Positions 40,746 to 50,292 are shown, numbered from the stretch's first letter. The stretch: 64,000 nucleotides of DNA from JAPSGB01 sp963775185 (GCA_963775185.1 CAVZIE010000019.1:1-64000); one strand, 5' to 3'. Notes: a model not told the origin generated them from the sequence alone. Made by a program: numbers and translations.

Positions 40746-41801
40746 TTACCTGACCAACGAGGTCACGAGCGCGCCGATGCGATCGAGCGGCACCACGTCG
40801 TCCACGACGCCCATCTCGACAGCCGCCTTCGGCATACCGTACACGGTGCACGTTCCGCGATCTTGCGCCACGGTGCGACCGCCGGCGGCCTTCACCGCCG
40901 CCAGCCCGAGCGCGCCGTCGCGGCCCATGCCGGTGAGCACTACGCCGACCGCGCGCGCGCCGAACGACTGCGCCACACTCTTCAGCGTCACGTCCGCCGC
41001 GGGACGTACGCCATGGACCGGCGGCGTCTCGGTGAGCGCGATGCGACCGCCGCGCTCGACCAGCATGTGGTGGTCTCCGGGCGCGACCAGCGCGACGCCG
41101 GCCTCGAGCTCGTCGCCGGCACGCGCTTCGCGCACGCTGAACGACACCTGCTCATCGAGCTGCTCGGCGAGCGCCGCGGTGTAGCCCGCGGGCATGTGCT
41201 GCACGAGCACCAGCGCCGCGCCCTCGAGCCGGAGCCTCGGCAACACCCTGACGAGCGCCGCCGGTCCGCCAGTGGAGCTCGCGATCGTGATCAGCCGCAG
41301 GCCCGGCGGCATCTGCCGCGGCGCCGAGCGCAGGCTCTTCGGCGCGCGCTCGGACAGCGGCGCGGCGCTCGACATCGGACCGGAGGCGATCGGCGCCGCC
41401 AGCACCTGCGCGCCCGCGGCGGCCAGGAGCTTCCGCACCAGCTCTTCCTTGATCTGCGTCAGGTTCGCGCTGACCTCGCCGTCCGGCTTCTCCACGAAGT
41501 CCACGGCGCCGGCGGCCAGTGCTTCCACCGTGGCCGTCGCGCCGTCACGGGTGTGCGCGCTCAGCATCACGATCGGCACCGGGCGCGCCGCCAGGATCGC
41601 CCGCGTCGCGTCCGCGCCGTTCAGGCCGGGCATGTTGAAGTCCATCGTGACCAGATCCGGCGCGAGCTCGCCGGCGAGCCGCACGGCCTCGTTGCCGTCC
41701 TTCGCCTGGCCGACCACCGCGAAGCGCGCGTCCGCGCCGAGCAGGCGCGCGATCGCCGTCCGCATGAACGCGGAGTCGTCGACGACCAGGACGCGGACCA
41801 C
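40746..41801 (-). CDS. cheB: CheB chemotaxis response regulator protein-glutamate methylesterase
   Basis: GTG 41801, 351 residues, five bases after the TonB-like gene. Receiver ~1-120: VRVLVVDDSAFMRTAIARLL, PDLVTMDFNMPGLNGADATR with the phospho-Asp, IVMLSAHTRDGA, FVEKPDGE. Methylesterase ~165-350: LITIASSTGGPAALVRVL (Ser), LVLVQHMPAGYTAALAEQLD (His), VGVVLTGMGRDGALGLAAVK (Asp). It demethylates receptors when phosphorylated. No other che genes are in the window, so it may serve a distant or non-motility pathway. Confidence 0.92.
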   Translation of the reverse strand: MVRVLVVDDSAFMRTAIARLLGADARFAVVGQAKDGNEAVRLAGELAPDLVTMDFNMPGLNGADATRAILAARPVPIVMLSAHTRDGATATVEALAAGAVDFVEKPDGEVSANLTQIKEELVRKLLAAAGAQVLAAPIASGPMSSAAPLSERAPKSLRSAPRQMPPGLRLITIASSTGGPAALVRVLPRLRLEGAALVLVQHMPAGYTAALAEQLDEQVSFSVREARAGDELEAGVALVAPGDHHMLVERGGRIALTETPPVHGVRPAADVTLKSVAQSFGARAVGVVLTGMGRDGALGLAAVKAAGGRTVAQDRGTCTVYGMPKAAVEMGVVDDVVPLDRIGALVTSLVR

Positions 41802-41806
41802 GGCAC

Positions 41807-42436
41807 TCAAGGCTTGTGCCTGCTGAACTTCACGATCACCTTCGCGCCGACCAGCGGCGCTTCCGGAACACCGACGTAGCGGCGGTCGACGACGGCCGCT
41901 ACGCAGTGCGCGGCGTTCGGCGACACGCCCTGGCGCTTCGCCACGCTCACGCCCTCCGCGCGGCCGCGCGAGCGCACCAGGAACCGCACCTGGACCTCGC
42001 CGCTGGTGCCGGCGAGACCTCCGTGCTCCTTGACGCACGCCGCGTACTTGTCCTTGGGCACGCCGAGCTTCTTCTCGGCCTTGGGCAGCGTGCCTTCTTC
42101 CACGACGACCGGCCCGACCCGCACGTCGATGTCCTCGTCTTCAGGCTTGGCTGCCGGTGCGGCGCGGCCGGCGTCCGCTGCGCTCGCGCTGGGCGTCGGA
42201 GGCGGCGGCGCGCCCGCGTCGGCGCGCGACAGCAAGCGCTCCGCCTCTTGCTGGGTGAGGCACCTCACCAGCATGCCCTTGCCGTTGGCGATGCGTCCCC
42301 AGCTGCACACCGGGTCGTAGGGGTAGCGGCTGGCGTCGCCGGGTGTATCCGCCAGGCTGCTCGCTGCCGCGATGGCGATGGTCGCCGCCGCGCCGGCCGC
42401 TGCCAGGGCGAGCCTTGCTCTGCTCCGGACCTTCAT
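41807..42436 (-). CDS. Exported TonB/AgmX-like C-terminal domain protein
   Basis: ATG 42436 overlaps the cyclase gene stop (ATGA). MKVRSRARLALAAAGAAATI then AIAAASSLADTPG is a signal peptide. A Pro/Ala-rich linker follows, and a C-terminal ~90-residue domain (KDKYAACVKEHGGLAGTSGE, VQVRFLVRSRGRAEGVSV, AAHCVAAVVDRRYVGVPEAP) has the layout of AgmX/PglI and TonB-type C-termini. 209 residues. It could be a periplasmic partner for envelope energy or gliding systems. Its place in a signalling operon is unusual. Confidence 0.65.
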   Translation of the reverse strand: MKVRSRARLALAAAGAAATIAIAAASSLADTPGDASRYPYDPVCSWGRIANGKGMLVRCLTQQEAERLLSRADAGAPPPPTPSASAADAGRAAPAAKPEDEDIDVRVGPVVVEEGTLPKAEKKLGVPKDKYAACVKEHGGLAGTSGEVQVRFLVRSRGRAEGVSVAKRQGVSPNAAHCVAAVVDRRYVGVPEAPLVGAKVIVKFSRHKP

Positions 42437-44193
42437 GTCGCGTCCTTGAACCCGAGAAGCGAGTACGCGCTCACCGGCTTGTCGATGCCCTTGAGCGAGA
42501 TGCCCGTGATCTCCTCGACCTCCACGTGCTCCTTGACTCGTTCATACGTGTCCGCCGACAGCAGCACGCCGCCGAGCGGACATTTCGACTCGTGACGTTG
42601 CGCACGGTTTACCACGTCGCCGATGCAGGTGTAGTCGCGGCGCACGAAGCGCGACCCGATGTCGCCGCGCACGACCACGCCACTGTTCAGTCCGATGCGC
42701 ATCACCAGTGGCGTCTCGCGCGTGCTGTTGAAGGCGTCGAGCGCGCGCTGCATCGCCCAAGCCGCGCGCGCCGCTCGCAGTGGGTGGGATTCGTCGAAAT
42801 CCGTACGCTCCTCGAACACGGCCATGATCGCGTCACCGATGAACTTGTCGATGTCGCCGCCCTGCTGCTTGATCACGACGCACAGCTCGTCGAAGGCGCC
42901 GTTCAGGATCGCGACGACCTCCCCGGGGGACATGCGCGAGCTCATGCTGGTGAAGCCCGACACGTCGGAGAAGAGCAGCGTCGCGTCCATCTCCTTGGCG
43001 CGGACCTCGTCCATCTGCCCGCTCGCCGACAGCTGCTCCGCCGCTTTCACCGCGCCTTCGCTGATGTACAGCCGCGAGGCCTCCTTGTAGCGGGCGAGGC
43101 GCTTCTCGGCGAGCACGCGCTCGACGATGGCGATGCACTTGTCCGTGCCGAACGGCTTGACCAGATAGCTGGTCAGCCCGGCGGCGCGCATCTGGGCCTG
43201 GTCGCGCTTGCTGTCGCGGGCGGTGAGCATGACGATCGGCACGTCGCGGGTGGTCATCTCGCGGCGCAGGGCGAGGGTCAGCTCGAAGCCCGTCATGCGC
43301 GGCATGTCGTAGTCGGTCAGGATGATGTCCGGCGGACCGCCGACGGCCTTCTCGACGCCGTCCTTGCCGTCCACGGCCGTTTCCACGCGGAAGCCCTGAC
43401 GTCTCAGGCAATCCGCCACCAGGTGCCGGATCGCCGCCGAGTCGTCCACGACGAGCACGCGCTCGCGCTCGCTGACCATGCGCGTCGCCAGCAGCGAGTG
43501 CAGGCGGCTGATCAGCTCTTCCGCTACCACAGGCTTGACCAGATAGTCGTCGGCGCCGCAGTCGAACCCCTTCTGGAGATCGCTGGCTTCTCCAAGGGAC
43601 GAGCAAATCACGACCGGCACGTCCGCCAGCGCCTCGTCCTCCTTGACGGTCCGGCACAGGGCGAAGCCGTCGAGTTTCGGCATTTCGACGTCCGTGAGCA
43701 GGAGATCGGGGCGCTGATGCTTGAGCTTGGCGAGCGCTTCCTCGCCGTCCCAGGCCTCATCCACGTCGTAGTCCGCGCCGACGAGGATCGGGACCGTGTG
43801 CTTGTGGATCAAATCGCTGTCGTCCGCGAGCAGCACCCTGAGCCGGCCGCGACTCGAGTCCTCCACCGCGGCCAGGAGCTCGGCGGCCTGGAACGGAAGC
43901 GTGATGGCGCGGAAGAAGCCCGCGCGGCGTGCCTCCTCGCACGCCGCGACGTCGAGCCCCAGATAGACGGCGCGCTCCACGGCGAGGCCCGCGCTCTTCG
44001 CGCGCTCCAGCGCGACCGCGGCGGAGGAGCCGTCGACGACCGGCGCGAAAAGCACGACCGAGGGCTTCGGATCCGACTGGTCGAGCAGCGCTGCGACGTC
44101 CGGTGCAACGCTGACGCGGTGGCCGGCGGGCTCGATTGCCCGCGCCACGAACTCTCCGAGGACGCCCGGCGGCGTCACGAGGCCGACCTGCAT
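42433..44193 (-). CDS. Triple receiver-class III adenylate/guanylate cyclase
   Basis: 586 residues. Residues 1-110 form a receiver-like domain without a good phospho-Asp (MQVGLVTPPGVLGEFVARA). Receiver 2 (~118-235): RVLLADDSDLIHKHTVPILV, LLLTDVEMPKLDGFALCRTV. Receiver 3 (~240-360): RVLVVDDSAAIRHLVADCLR, IILTDYDMPRMTGFELTLAL. The cyclase (~395-580) has LLFSDVSGFTSMSSRM (metal Asp), GGDIDKFIGDAIMAVFEE and RIGLNSGVVVRGDIGS. It should make cAMP (or cGMP) under two-component control. It leads the operon with the TonB-like protein, CheB and the MutS-like ATPase. Confidence 0.88.
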   Translation of the reverse strand: MQVGLVTPPGVLGEFVARAIEPAGHRVSVAPDVAALLDQSDPKPSVVLFAPVVDGSSAAVALERAKSAGLAVERAVYLGLDVAACEEARRAGFFRAITLPFQAAELLAAVEDSSRGRLRVLLADDSDLIHKHTVPILVGADYDVDEAWDGEEALAKLKHQRPDLLLTDVEMPKLDGFALCRTVKEDEALADVPVVICSSLGEASDLQKGFDCGADDYLVKPVVAEELISRLHSLLATRMVSERERVLVVDDSAAIRHLVADCLRRQGFRVETAVDGKDGVEKAVGGPPDIILTDYDMPRMTGFELTLALRREMTTRDVPIVMLTARDSKRDQAQMRAAGLTSYLVKPFGTDKCIAIVERVLAEKRLARYKEASRLYISEGAVKAAEQLSASGQMDEVRAKEMDATLLFSDVSGFTSMSSRMSPGEVVAILNGAFDELCVVIKQQGGDIDKFIGDAIMAVFEERTDFDESHPLRAARAAWAMQRALDAFNSTRETPLVMRIGLNSGVVVRGDIGSRFVRRDYTCIGDVVNRAQRHESKCPLGGVLLSADTYERVKEHVEVEEITGISLKGIDKPVSAYSLLGFKDAT

Positions 44194-44432
44194 GACCCGG
44201 CGATCCTAGCGTGCGGCGCGCCGCCACCCACCCCGAATCCGCACGCGCCTGCCAATTGGCATTTCCGCGCCGCGGGAGCCGTGGTTGATAGGGGTGTGGT
44301 TCCGTTGCCGAGCAACAAACCCTGCTGTCGTCGGCCCGCCGGGGATCGGGCCCCGGCGGTTGCCACACCGGTTGAAAGCGGCGTGCCCACCCGCCAGAGT
44401 GTGGGATAGTCCGACTCGGAGGAGGTCTTTCG

Positions 44433-45596
44433 ATGCAGAAGCGATTCCTTGCGGTGGCTGTGGCCTTGGCTGCGGCGGCGTCAGTTGGTGCGTGCGGTAG
44501 CGACTCGAGCAGCGGCAGCGGTGGCAGCGGCGGCAGCAGCGGCAGTAGCGGCAGCGGTGGCAGCAGCGGTGCCGCCGGCAGCAGCGGCGGCGGCAACGTA
44601 CCGCTGTCCGAAATCCCGTCGAAGCTCGCGACCGCGCTCTGCGACGTCGTCAGCACGTGCCTCGGCGACTACTACACGCTGCTCCTCAGCGGTCAGGACT
44701 GCGTGACGCTGAACCAGCGCCAGATCGAGCAGGGCGACGTGTCCGTGGTGCAGAGCGCCATCGACGCGGGCACCGTCACCTACCACGGTGACAAGGTCGC
44801 GGCGTGTATCGCGGCGATCGAGGCCAAGGGCTGCGATCTCTTCTCGTCCCGGCTTCCGTCCGAGTGCGGCGCCGTGTTCGAGGGCACCGTCGCCGAGGGC
44901 GGCGATTGCACCATCAACGAGGAGTGCGCTGGCGACAACATCTGCCAGTTCTCGGGCGGCGCCTGTCCCGGCAAGTGCTCGGCGCGGGCCGCTGCGGGTG
45001 CGGCATGTGCCGCCGATGACGACTGCCAGGACGGCCTCACATGCCAGTCGCAGGTGTGCACCGCGCCGGCCAAGGAAGGCGCCGCCTGCGGTGGCACCGC
45101 GCCGGATTGTCTGACCGGCCTGTATTGCGCCGGCGCGGACCCGACCAACGGCAAGCCCGGCGCGTGCACCAAGCTCTCGACGGTGTTCAACGCCGCCCAG
45201 GGGCAGCCCTGCGACGCGTCCAAGAGCCAGCTCTGCCAGGTGGGCAGCGCGTGCGAGGTCGGCCTGAGCGGCACGACCGTGACGTACACCTGCGTCCCGC
45301 CGGTGGCGGCCGGGGCCGCGTGCAAGCTCGCGTTCCCGACGGAGTGCCCGGGCGGCCAGTACTGCAACATCCCGCAGAGCACGCCGCCGGTCCTCGACGG
45401 CACCTGCGCCGCGCTGCCGGGCGACGGCCAGGACTGCACGTCCACCAAGGCGTGCGCCGCCTACACCGTGTGCGACTCGACAACGAACAAGTGCGTCGCG
45501 CTGCAGAACGACGGCAGCAGCTGCACCGACGACAACTTCTGCTACAGCGGACACTGCGTGAACGGCACTTGCAAGGCCGGGCTCTGCACGCAGTAG
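44433..45596 (+). CDS. Large Cys-rich lipoprotein
   Basis: ATG 44433 follows GGAGGAGG. MQKRFLAVAVALAAAASVGA plus CGSDSSSG is a lipoprotein signal, then a GGSGGSSGSSGSGG linker. The ~320-residue body has about 40 cysteines: ALCDVVSTCLGDYY, CAGDNICQFSGGACPGKC, CAADDDCQDGLTCQSQVC, FCYSGHCVNGTCKAGLC. The repeated Cx(4-6)C units resemble Dickkopf/EGF-like disulfide modules common in myxobacterial surface proteins. It is probably an outer-surface adhesin or structural protein. No enzyme motif. Confidence 0.8.
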   Translation: MQKRFLAVAVALAAAASVGACGSDSSSGSGGSGGSSGSSGSGGSSGAAGSSGGGNVPLSEIPSKLATALCDVVSTCLGDYYTLLLSGQDCVTLNQRQIEQGDVSVVQSAIDAGTVTYHGDKVAACIAAIEAKGCDLFSSRLPSECGAVFEGTVAEGGDCTINEECAGDNICQFSGGACPGKCSARAAAGAACAADDDCQDGLTCQSQVCTAPAKEGAACGGTAPDCLTGLYCAGADPTNGKPGACTKLSTVFNAAQGQPCDASKSQLCQVGSACEVGLSGTTVTYTCVPPVAAGAACKLAFPTECPGGQYCNIPQSTPPVLDGTCAALPGDGQDCTSTKACAAYTVCDSTTNKCVALQNDGSSCTDDNFCYSGHCVNGTCKAGLCTQ

Positions 45597-45628
45597 CGGA
45601 GTCGCCGCTACCCGCCGCCGCCGACGCG

Positions 45629-46807
45629 GTGCTCACGTTCCTCGAGAGCGTCGGGCGCCGCTCGGAGGCGGAGCTTTATCTCCGGCTCTTCCGCCAGCTT
45701 CCCAAGGAGAGCTTCGCGGTCATCGCGGCGGAAGCGCCGGTGGTGCGCCACGCTCTCGGGTCGCTGGTGGAGCAGCTCCGGTTCTTGGCCGACCTCGGGC
45801 TGTACGCGCCGGTCGTGCTCGGCTTGTTCGACCCGGGCGCCGCCGAGACCGGCGCAGGGCGCCTGGCGCGTCGCTTGCCGACCGCTGGCCTCGAGCCGTG
45901 CGTACACCACGCCGACGACGACGACCTGGTCGAGCAACTCCGCGAGCAGCTCCGCACGGAGCGCGTCCCGCTGGTGCGCTTCCGCGCCGAGGCCGGCTCG
46001 ACGCTCGCCGAGCGCTTCGCCCGCGTGGGGCACATCGCGCGCGAGCTCGATGCGCGCAAGCTCGTGCTGTTGCGCCGGCGCGGCGGGCTTGGGCCCCACG
46101 GCGACGGTCGCGTCGAGCTGTCGGGCGGTCACGAGCTCGGGCTCCACCGTGGCGGCATCTCGCTCATCAACCTGCGTCTCGACTACGACGCGCTCCGCGG
46201 CGCGAAGCTCCTGAGAAAGGAGGACGCGCTCCTGCTCGAGCGCCTGCACGACCTGCTGCTCGCGTCCCCGAGCGGGCGACTGCTGGTCAGCGTGACGTCG
46301 CCGCTGAACCTGCTGAAAGAGCTGTTCACGGTTCGCGGCGCGGGCACCCTCGTCAAGAGCGGCGCGCCCATCATGCGTTTGTCGAGCTACGCGGACGCGG
46401 ACACTGCGCGCCTGCGTGCGCTCCTCGAGTCGAGCTTCGGGCGGCCGCTCTCCGCCGCCTTCTTCGAGCGCGAGCCGCTCGCGATCTACGTCGACGCGGA
46501 CTACCGCGGCGCCGCCATCCTCGAGCCAACGCCGATCGGCGCGTTCCTGACCAAGTTCGCCGTCGATCCGATCGCGCAGGGCGAAGGCATCGCGCGCGAT
46601 CTGTGGCAGGCGCTCACCCGCGACCATCCGGCCGTGTTCTGGCGCGCCCGCCTCGAAAACCCCATCGCCGGCTGGTACTCCACGCTCTGCGACGGCATGG
46701 TCCGGCTTCCGCGCTGGCAGATCTTCTGGCGCGGCATCGAGCCGGCCGAGGTGCCCGCCCTGGTGACGGAAGCCGAGCGCCGCCCGGGCGATTTCGAAGC
46801 GGGATGA
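45629..46807 (+). CDS. N-acetylglutamate synthase (kinase-like domain plus GNAT)
   Basis: GTG 45629 is the first start codon in frame after the lipoprotein stop; 392 residues. The N-terminal two thirds resemble the amino-acid-kinase domain of acetylglutamate kinases/synthases: VTSPLNLLKELFTVRGAGTL then VKSGAPIMRLSS. The C-terminus is the NAT-type acetyltransferase: LAIYVDADYRGAAILEP, GAFLTKFAVDPIAQGEGIAR (acetyl-CoA loop), FWRARLENPIAGWYSTLCDG. It makes N-acetylglutamate for arginine synthesis. No arg neighbours are seen. NAGK versus NAGS activity cannot be settled here. Confidence 0.75.
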   Translation: MLTFLESVGRRSEAELYLRLFRQLPKESFAVIAAEAPVVRHALGSLVEQLRFLADLGLYAPVVLGLFDPGAAETGAGRLARRLPTAGLEPCVHHADDDDLVEQLREQLRTERVPLVRFRAEAGSTLAERFARVGHIARELDARKLVLLRRRGGLGPHGDGRVELSGGHELGLHRGGISLINLRLDYDALRGAKLLRKEDALLLERLHDLLLASPSGRLLVSVTSPLNLLKELFTVRGAGTLVKSGAPIMRLSSYADADTARLRALLESSFGRPLSAAFFEREPLAIYVDADYRGAAILEPTPIGAFLTKFAVDPIAQGEGIARDLWQALTRDHPAVFWRARLENPIAGWYSTLCDGMVRLPRWQIFWRGIEPAEVPALVTEAERRPGDFEAG

Positions 46808-46824
46808 TATAAGCAGCCCCGACC

Positions 46825-47169
46825 ATGTTCGCGGTGTTCGGTTTCGTGCTGTTCGTCGGCCTCGTAGGGGTGGTGCTCTACCTGCTCATGATCATGCGCG
46901 AGGTGCCCGGCGCGGCCGAGGAGCGCTTCGGCAGGCTGGAGGCGCTGCCGGACGACATCGGCAAGTGGAAGCTCGACGAGGATTCGCCGGAGGCACGCGC
47001 CGCAGCCGACGAGGGGCTGAAGCGCGAGGTGCGCTATCTGTTCGACCCCGACGCCTCGTTCGGCCGCGGTAAGCTGACGCGCCAGGTGCGCTATCGCGAT
47101 CTCGCGACGAACGAGATCGCGCGCATCGACCCCGAAGAGATCATCAAGCGCAAGCGCATCCGCGAGTGA
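46825..47169 (+). CDS. Small single-pass membrane protein
   Basis: ATG 46825, 17 bases after the upstream stop; 114 residues. MFAVFGFVLFVGLVGVVLYL is an N-terminal membrane anchor. A charged cytosolic or periplasmic part follows: VPGAAEERFGRLEALPDDIG, LKREVRYLFDPDASFGRGKL and a basic end IIKRKRIRE. No family is recognised. Spacing suggests co-transcription with the acetyltransferase gene. Confidence 0.65.
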   Translation: MFAVFGFVLFVGLVGVVLYLLMIMREVPGAAEERFGRLEALPDDIGKWKLDEDSPEARAAADEGLKREVRYLFDPDASFGRGKLTRQVRYRDLATNEIARIDPEEIIKRKRIRE

Positions 47170-47194
47170 TTGCCGGTCCGGCGCGGAACCCCGC
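47168..47194 (+). repeat. Dispersed palindromic element, copy 18
   Basis: GATTGCCGGTCCGGCGCGGA then ACCCCGC, a full consensus copy abutting the stop codon of the previous gene. It marks the left edge of a non-coding block. Confidence 0.85.
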
Positions 47195-47658
47195 ACAGCG
47201 CCCGACGCCGTTCCACGACGCCGCGCGTGCCGCTCCGACGCCGCGCGGCCGCTCCGACGTTTTGGCGCGATGCCGCTCGGACGCGCGCGTGCCGCTCCGG
47301 CGCCGCGCGGCGCCGACGCCGAGCGTGCGCGCGATGCGGCTCGGACGCGAGCGGCACTTGGCGTCGCGCGGCGCCCGGACGCGAGCTGGGCGATGGGTGA
47401 GAGCGAGCCGGCATCTGGCGTCCGCGCGGCGGACGCGAGCTGGGCGATGGGTGGAAGCGAGCGGCATCTGGCGTCCGCGCGGCGGCCGCGAGCTGGGCGA
47501 TGGGTGAAGCGAGCGGCAATCTGGCGTCCGCGCGGCGGCCGCGGAAGACTCGGGATGGGACGGACGAAGAGATCGGTGCGCTGATCGAGGAAAGCGCGCG
47601 GCCTCGCGACGCGCACCAGAGCCTGCCGTCGCGGCGGTCGCCGACGCTGTCGACGTTG
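47195..47658. other. Non-coding block between inverted palindromic elements
   Basis: About 465 bases without a gene I can support; the overlapping frames here are low-complexity Arg/Ala readings of repeats. The left part has two diverged copies of CGCGCGTGCCGCTCCG. The right part is a ~54-bp tandem array. With inward-facing copies 18 and 19 at its ends, the block looks like one unit. Confidence 0.6.
47378..47540 (+). repeat. ~54-bp tandem repeat, three copies
   Basis: Units begin at 47378, 47432 and 47485. Each contains CGAGCTGGGCGATGGGTG and then CTGGCGTCCGCGCGGC, with a few mismatches and one-base length changes. It lies in the non-coding block. Confidence 0.8.
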
Positions 47659-47686
47659 AGCGGGATACCGCGCCGCATCGGCATCC
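47659..47686 (-). repeat. Dispersed palindromic element, copy 19
   Basis: GCGGGATACCGCGCCGCATC then GGCATCCC, diverged in the centre. It faces copy 18 and lies 44 bases from the pilQ stop. Confidence 0.65.
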
Positions 47687-47729
47687 CCTCCCAAGCGCGG
47701 TCACGAGATGTGCCGCGAGTCGCGACCGC

Positions 47730-50070
47730 TCAGCGGCCCAGGGCTTCAGCGCGGTTGACGATGCGCGGCGTGAGGAAGATCACCAGCTCGCTGCGCGTGT
47801 CGCTGGCGCGGCGGCGCTGGAAGAGCAGGCCGATCAGCGGGATGTCGCCGAAGAACGGCACCTGGTTCAGGTTGCGGCCGGTGTTGCGCGTGAAGATGCC
47901 GCCGATGACCGCGGTGTGGCCGTCCATGACCAGCAGATCGGTCTCGGCCTCGCGCTTCAGGATGGTGGGATCGCCGCGCGCCGACGTCTGGTTGAAGTCG
48001 GGCTCGTCGCGGTTGATCTTCACGTGCATGCTGACCGAGCCGTCGGCGGTCACGTGCGGCTTGACCAGCAGCTGGAGCTTGGCTTCCTGGAAGGTCGTCT
48101 GCACGCCCTGGGCGCTGATCTGGGAAAACGGGATCAACGTGCCCTGGGCGATGCGCGCTTCACGGTTGTCGAGCGTCAGGATTCGCGGGCTCGACAGGAT
48201 GCGCAAGAGACCGCTCGACTCGGCGGCGGAGAGGCGCACCGCGAGGTTGATGGTGCTGTCCACCGATCCGAAGGTCAGACCGAGCGCGCCGCCGGATCCG
48301 GTGCCGACGGTGGCCGGCAGGTTGACGGCGTAGTTGGGGTTCGGGACCGTGTTCGAGAACGGGCTCAAGCCGGCCGTGGGCGACTGCGTGTCGCTGGCAC
48401 CACCGACGAGGCCGACGGAGTTGGGGAATGCGAGGCCCGTGGGGTTGCCGGTCGCGCCGGAGAAGGTGGCGTCGCCGCCCCACTGGATGCCCACGTCGCG
48501 GAGGTAGGTGCTGGTCGCCTCGACGATGCGTGCTTCGACCAGGACCTGCGGCGTCTGCGTGTCGAGCGAGCGCGTCAGCTCCTCGATCTGGTTCAGGTTG
48601 CCGGCGACGTCCCGGACGATCATCACGTTCGTGCGCTCGTCCACGGCGATCGAGCCGCGCTCCGAAAGCAGATCCTTGGCGCGCTGCTGGATGTCCGCGG
48701 CTTGCGCGTAGCTCACCGGGATCAGGCGTGTCTCGATCGGCGCGAGCTGGAGCTCCTGCTTGCGGCGCGCGATGGCCATCTCGCGCTCCTTCTCGAGCTC
48801 GTCGAGCGGGGCGACGCGAAGCATGTTGCCCTGACGCACCACGCCGAGCTTCTTGGCCTGGAGCACCACGTCGAGCGCCTGATCCCACGGCACGTTGCGC
48901 ATCCGGATCGTGACGGAGCCGGACACGTTGTCGGCCGTCACGATGTTCACGCGGCCCACGTCGGCGAGCAGGCGCAGCACGTTGTGGACGTCGGCGTCCT
49001 TCAGGTCCAGATCGATGCGACGGCCGCCGTAGCGCTGCCGCTGCTGGCCGAGCATGGCCGGCGTGTAGGCGTCGGCCTGGTCCGGATCCGCGCTCTGCTC
49101 CACCGGCTCGCCGCCGTCGTCGTAGCCGGAGTGCACCTCGGGGATGTCGGACATCGCTTGATCGACGTGCACCGTGCGCGTGCGCCGCGCGATGCCGCCG
49201 TCGCTGCCCACGCCCGTCACGGACGAAGGCAGGCTGCCCGGCTTGAACAGCGACCAGACCAGCGTGTTGCCGTGGCGCGCGACGCGGCTGTCGAGCTTGC
49301 CGTCCATTTCCGCATCGAGGACGACGGCGCCCTTCTTGTTGCTGCTCGCGTAGGTGGAGACGCTGTGCAGCGCGCCGCCGAACGCACTCACGTCCAGGGT
49401 GCGGGTGAGCGCCTGCGGCACCTGCGCGTCTTGCAGGACCAGCGAAGCGTGCCCGTGCTCGCCCTTGGACACCTGGTAGCGCGGGATGCCCGACAGCTCG
49501 ATGTACACCTTGTCCTGGTCCGCGCCGTGGTCGTAGCGCACGTCGAGGACGCGCACGCGCGCCGGCGCCTGCGCGGTGTCGCGTCGGGCGGTCACGACCG
49601 GGCGCTTGACGTCGAGCGGGCCGGACTTGCCGCGGGCAAAGCCGATGACGAGCCGGGTGCCGTCGACGCGCACCGAGTACTTGGCGTCCGCCAGCAGGTT
49701 CACCAGCACGCGGGTCGTCTTGCCGTGACCGGTGTGGAAGGTCTGGGCCATCACACCGCCGATCACGCCTTCGTGCCGGGTCAGCGCCGCCGGGGCACCC
49801 TGCAGGTCCGCGTCGGGGATATCGACGATCAAACGGCGTCCACCGCGGTCGAGCCGCGCCGTGAACGTGGGAGCCCGGGTGAAGCTCACCACCACCTGGG
49901 CCGAGCCGTCTTTCTGGCTCGATGCCTGGATGTTGGTGGCGTGGCGTCCTGCGGCGGTTTCCGCCGCGTTTGCGCGGCTCGGGGCGCCAAGCGCGGCCAG
50001 CATCAACAGCGCGCGAGGTGGCGATCAGGCACGCGCGGGGTCGAGATGCCGTAGGCGGGGTCCGGCTCAT
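47730..50070 (-). CDS. pilQ: PilQ type IV pilus secretin; one-base frameshift in signal peptide
   Basis: From residue ~20: two AMIN-like domains (AQVVVSFTRAPTFTARLDRG; RVRVLDVRYDHGADQDKVYI), an STN/N0 region (IDLDLKDADVHNVLRLLADV), N1 (IAVDERTNVMIVRDVAGNLN) and the secretin core (VLVEARIVEATSTYLRDVGI, LLRILSSPRILTLDN, VIGGIFTRNTGRNLNQVPFF). It forms the outer-membrane pore for the pilus. In the long frame the protein starts MMLAALGAPSRANA, a clipped signal. MSRTPPTASRPRACLIATSR (ATG 50070) one frame over completes it if one base is removed. Last gene of pilMNOPQ. Confidence 0.9.
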
Positions 50071-50292
50071 TGTGGCTCCGATCATCGATCTGTCAGGAAG
50101 CGCGTTGGCTTCCGCGCAGGTCTTTTTCCGAGGGCAAAGCGTACCTTGCGACGATCGAAGCGAACAAATTCCGCGCCTTTGTCTGGAGCACTTAAGTAAG
50201 CGCGAGGTGTGTCGTCGGGCGTCGCCAAGCGTTCGCGCTCCGGCGCTCGGCGCCGGGCAACGTTGCCGACGTTTCTACGTGCGCAGCGCCCC

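Noticed and set aside
42150..42175. GCTGCCGGTGCGGCGCGG in the TonB-like gene as another palindromic element
   Set aside because: The match stops after 16 bases and falls in an Ala/Pro-rich linker where such GC strings arise by codon bias.
47219..47694. Overlapping Ala/Arg-rich ORFs on both strands repeating SPIAQLAS and RTPDA
   Set aside because: They are six-frame readings of a 54-bp tandem repeat in a non-coding block, with no ribosome sites and no family similarity.
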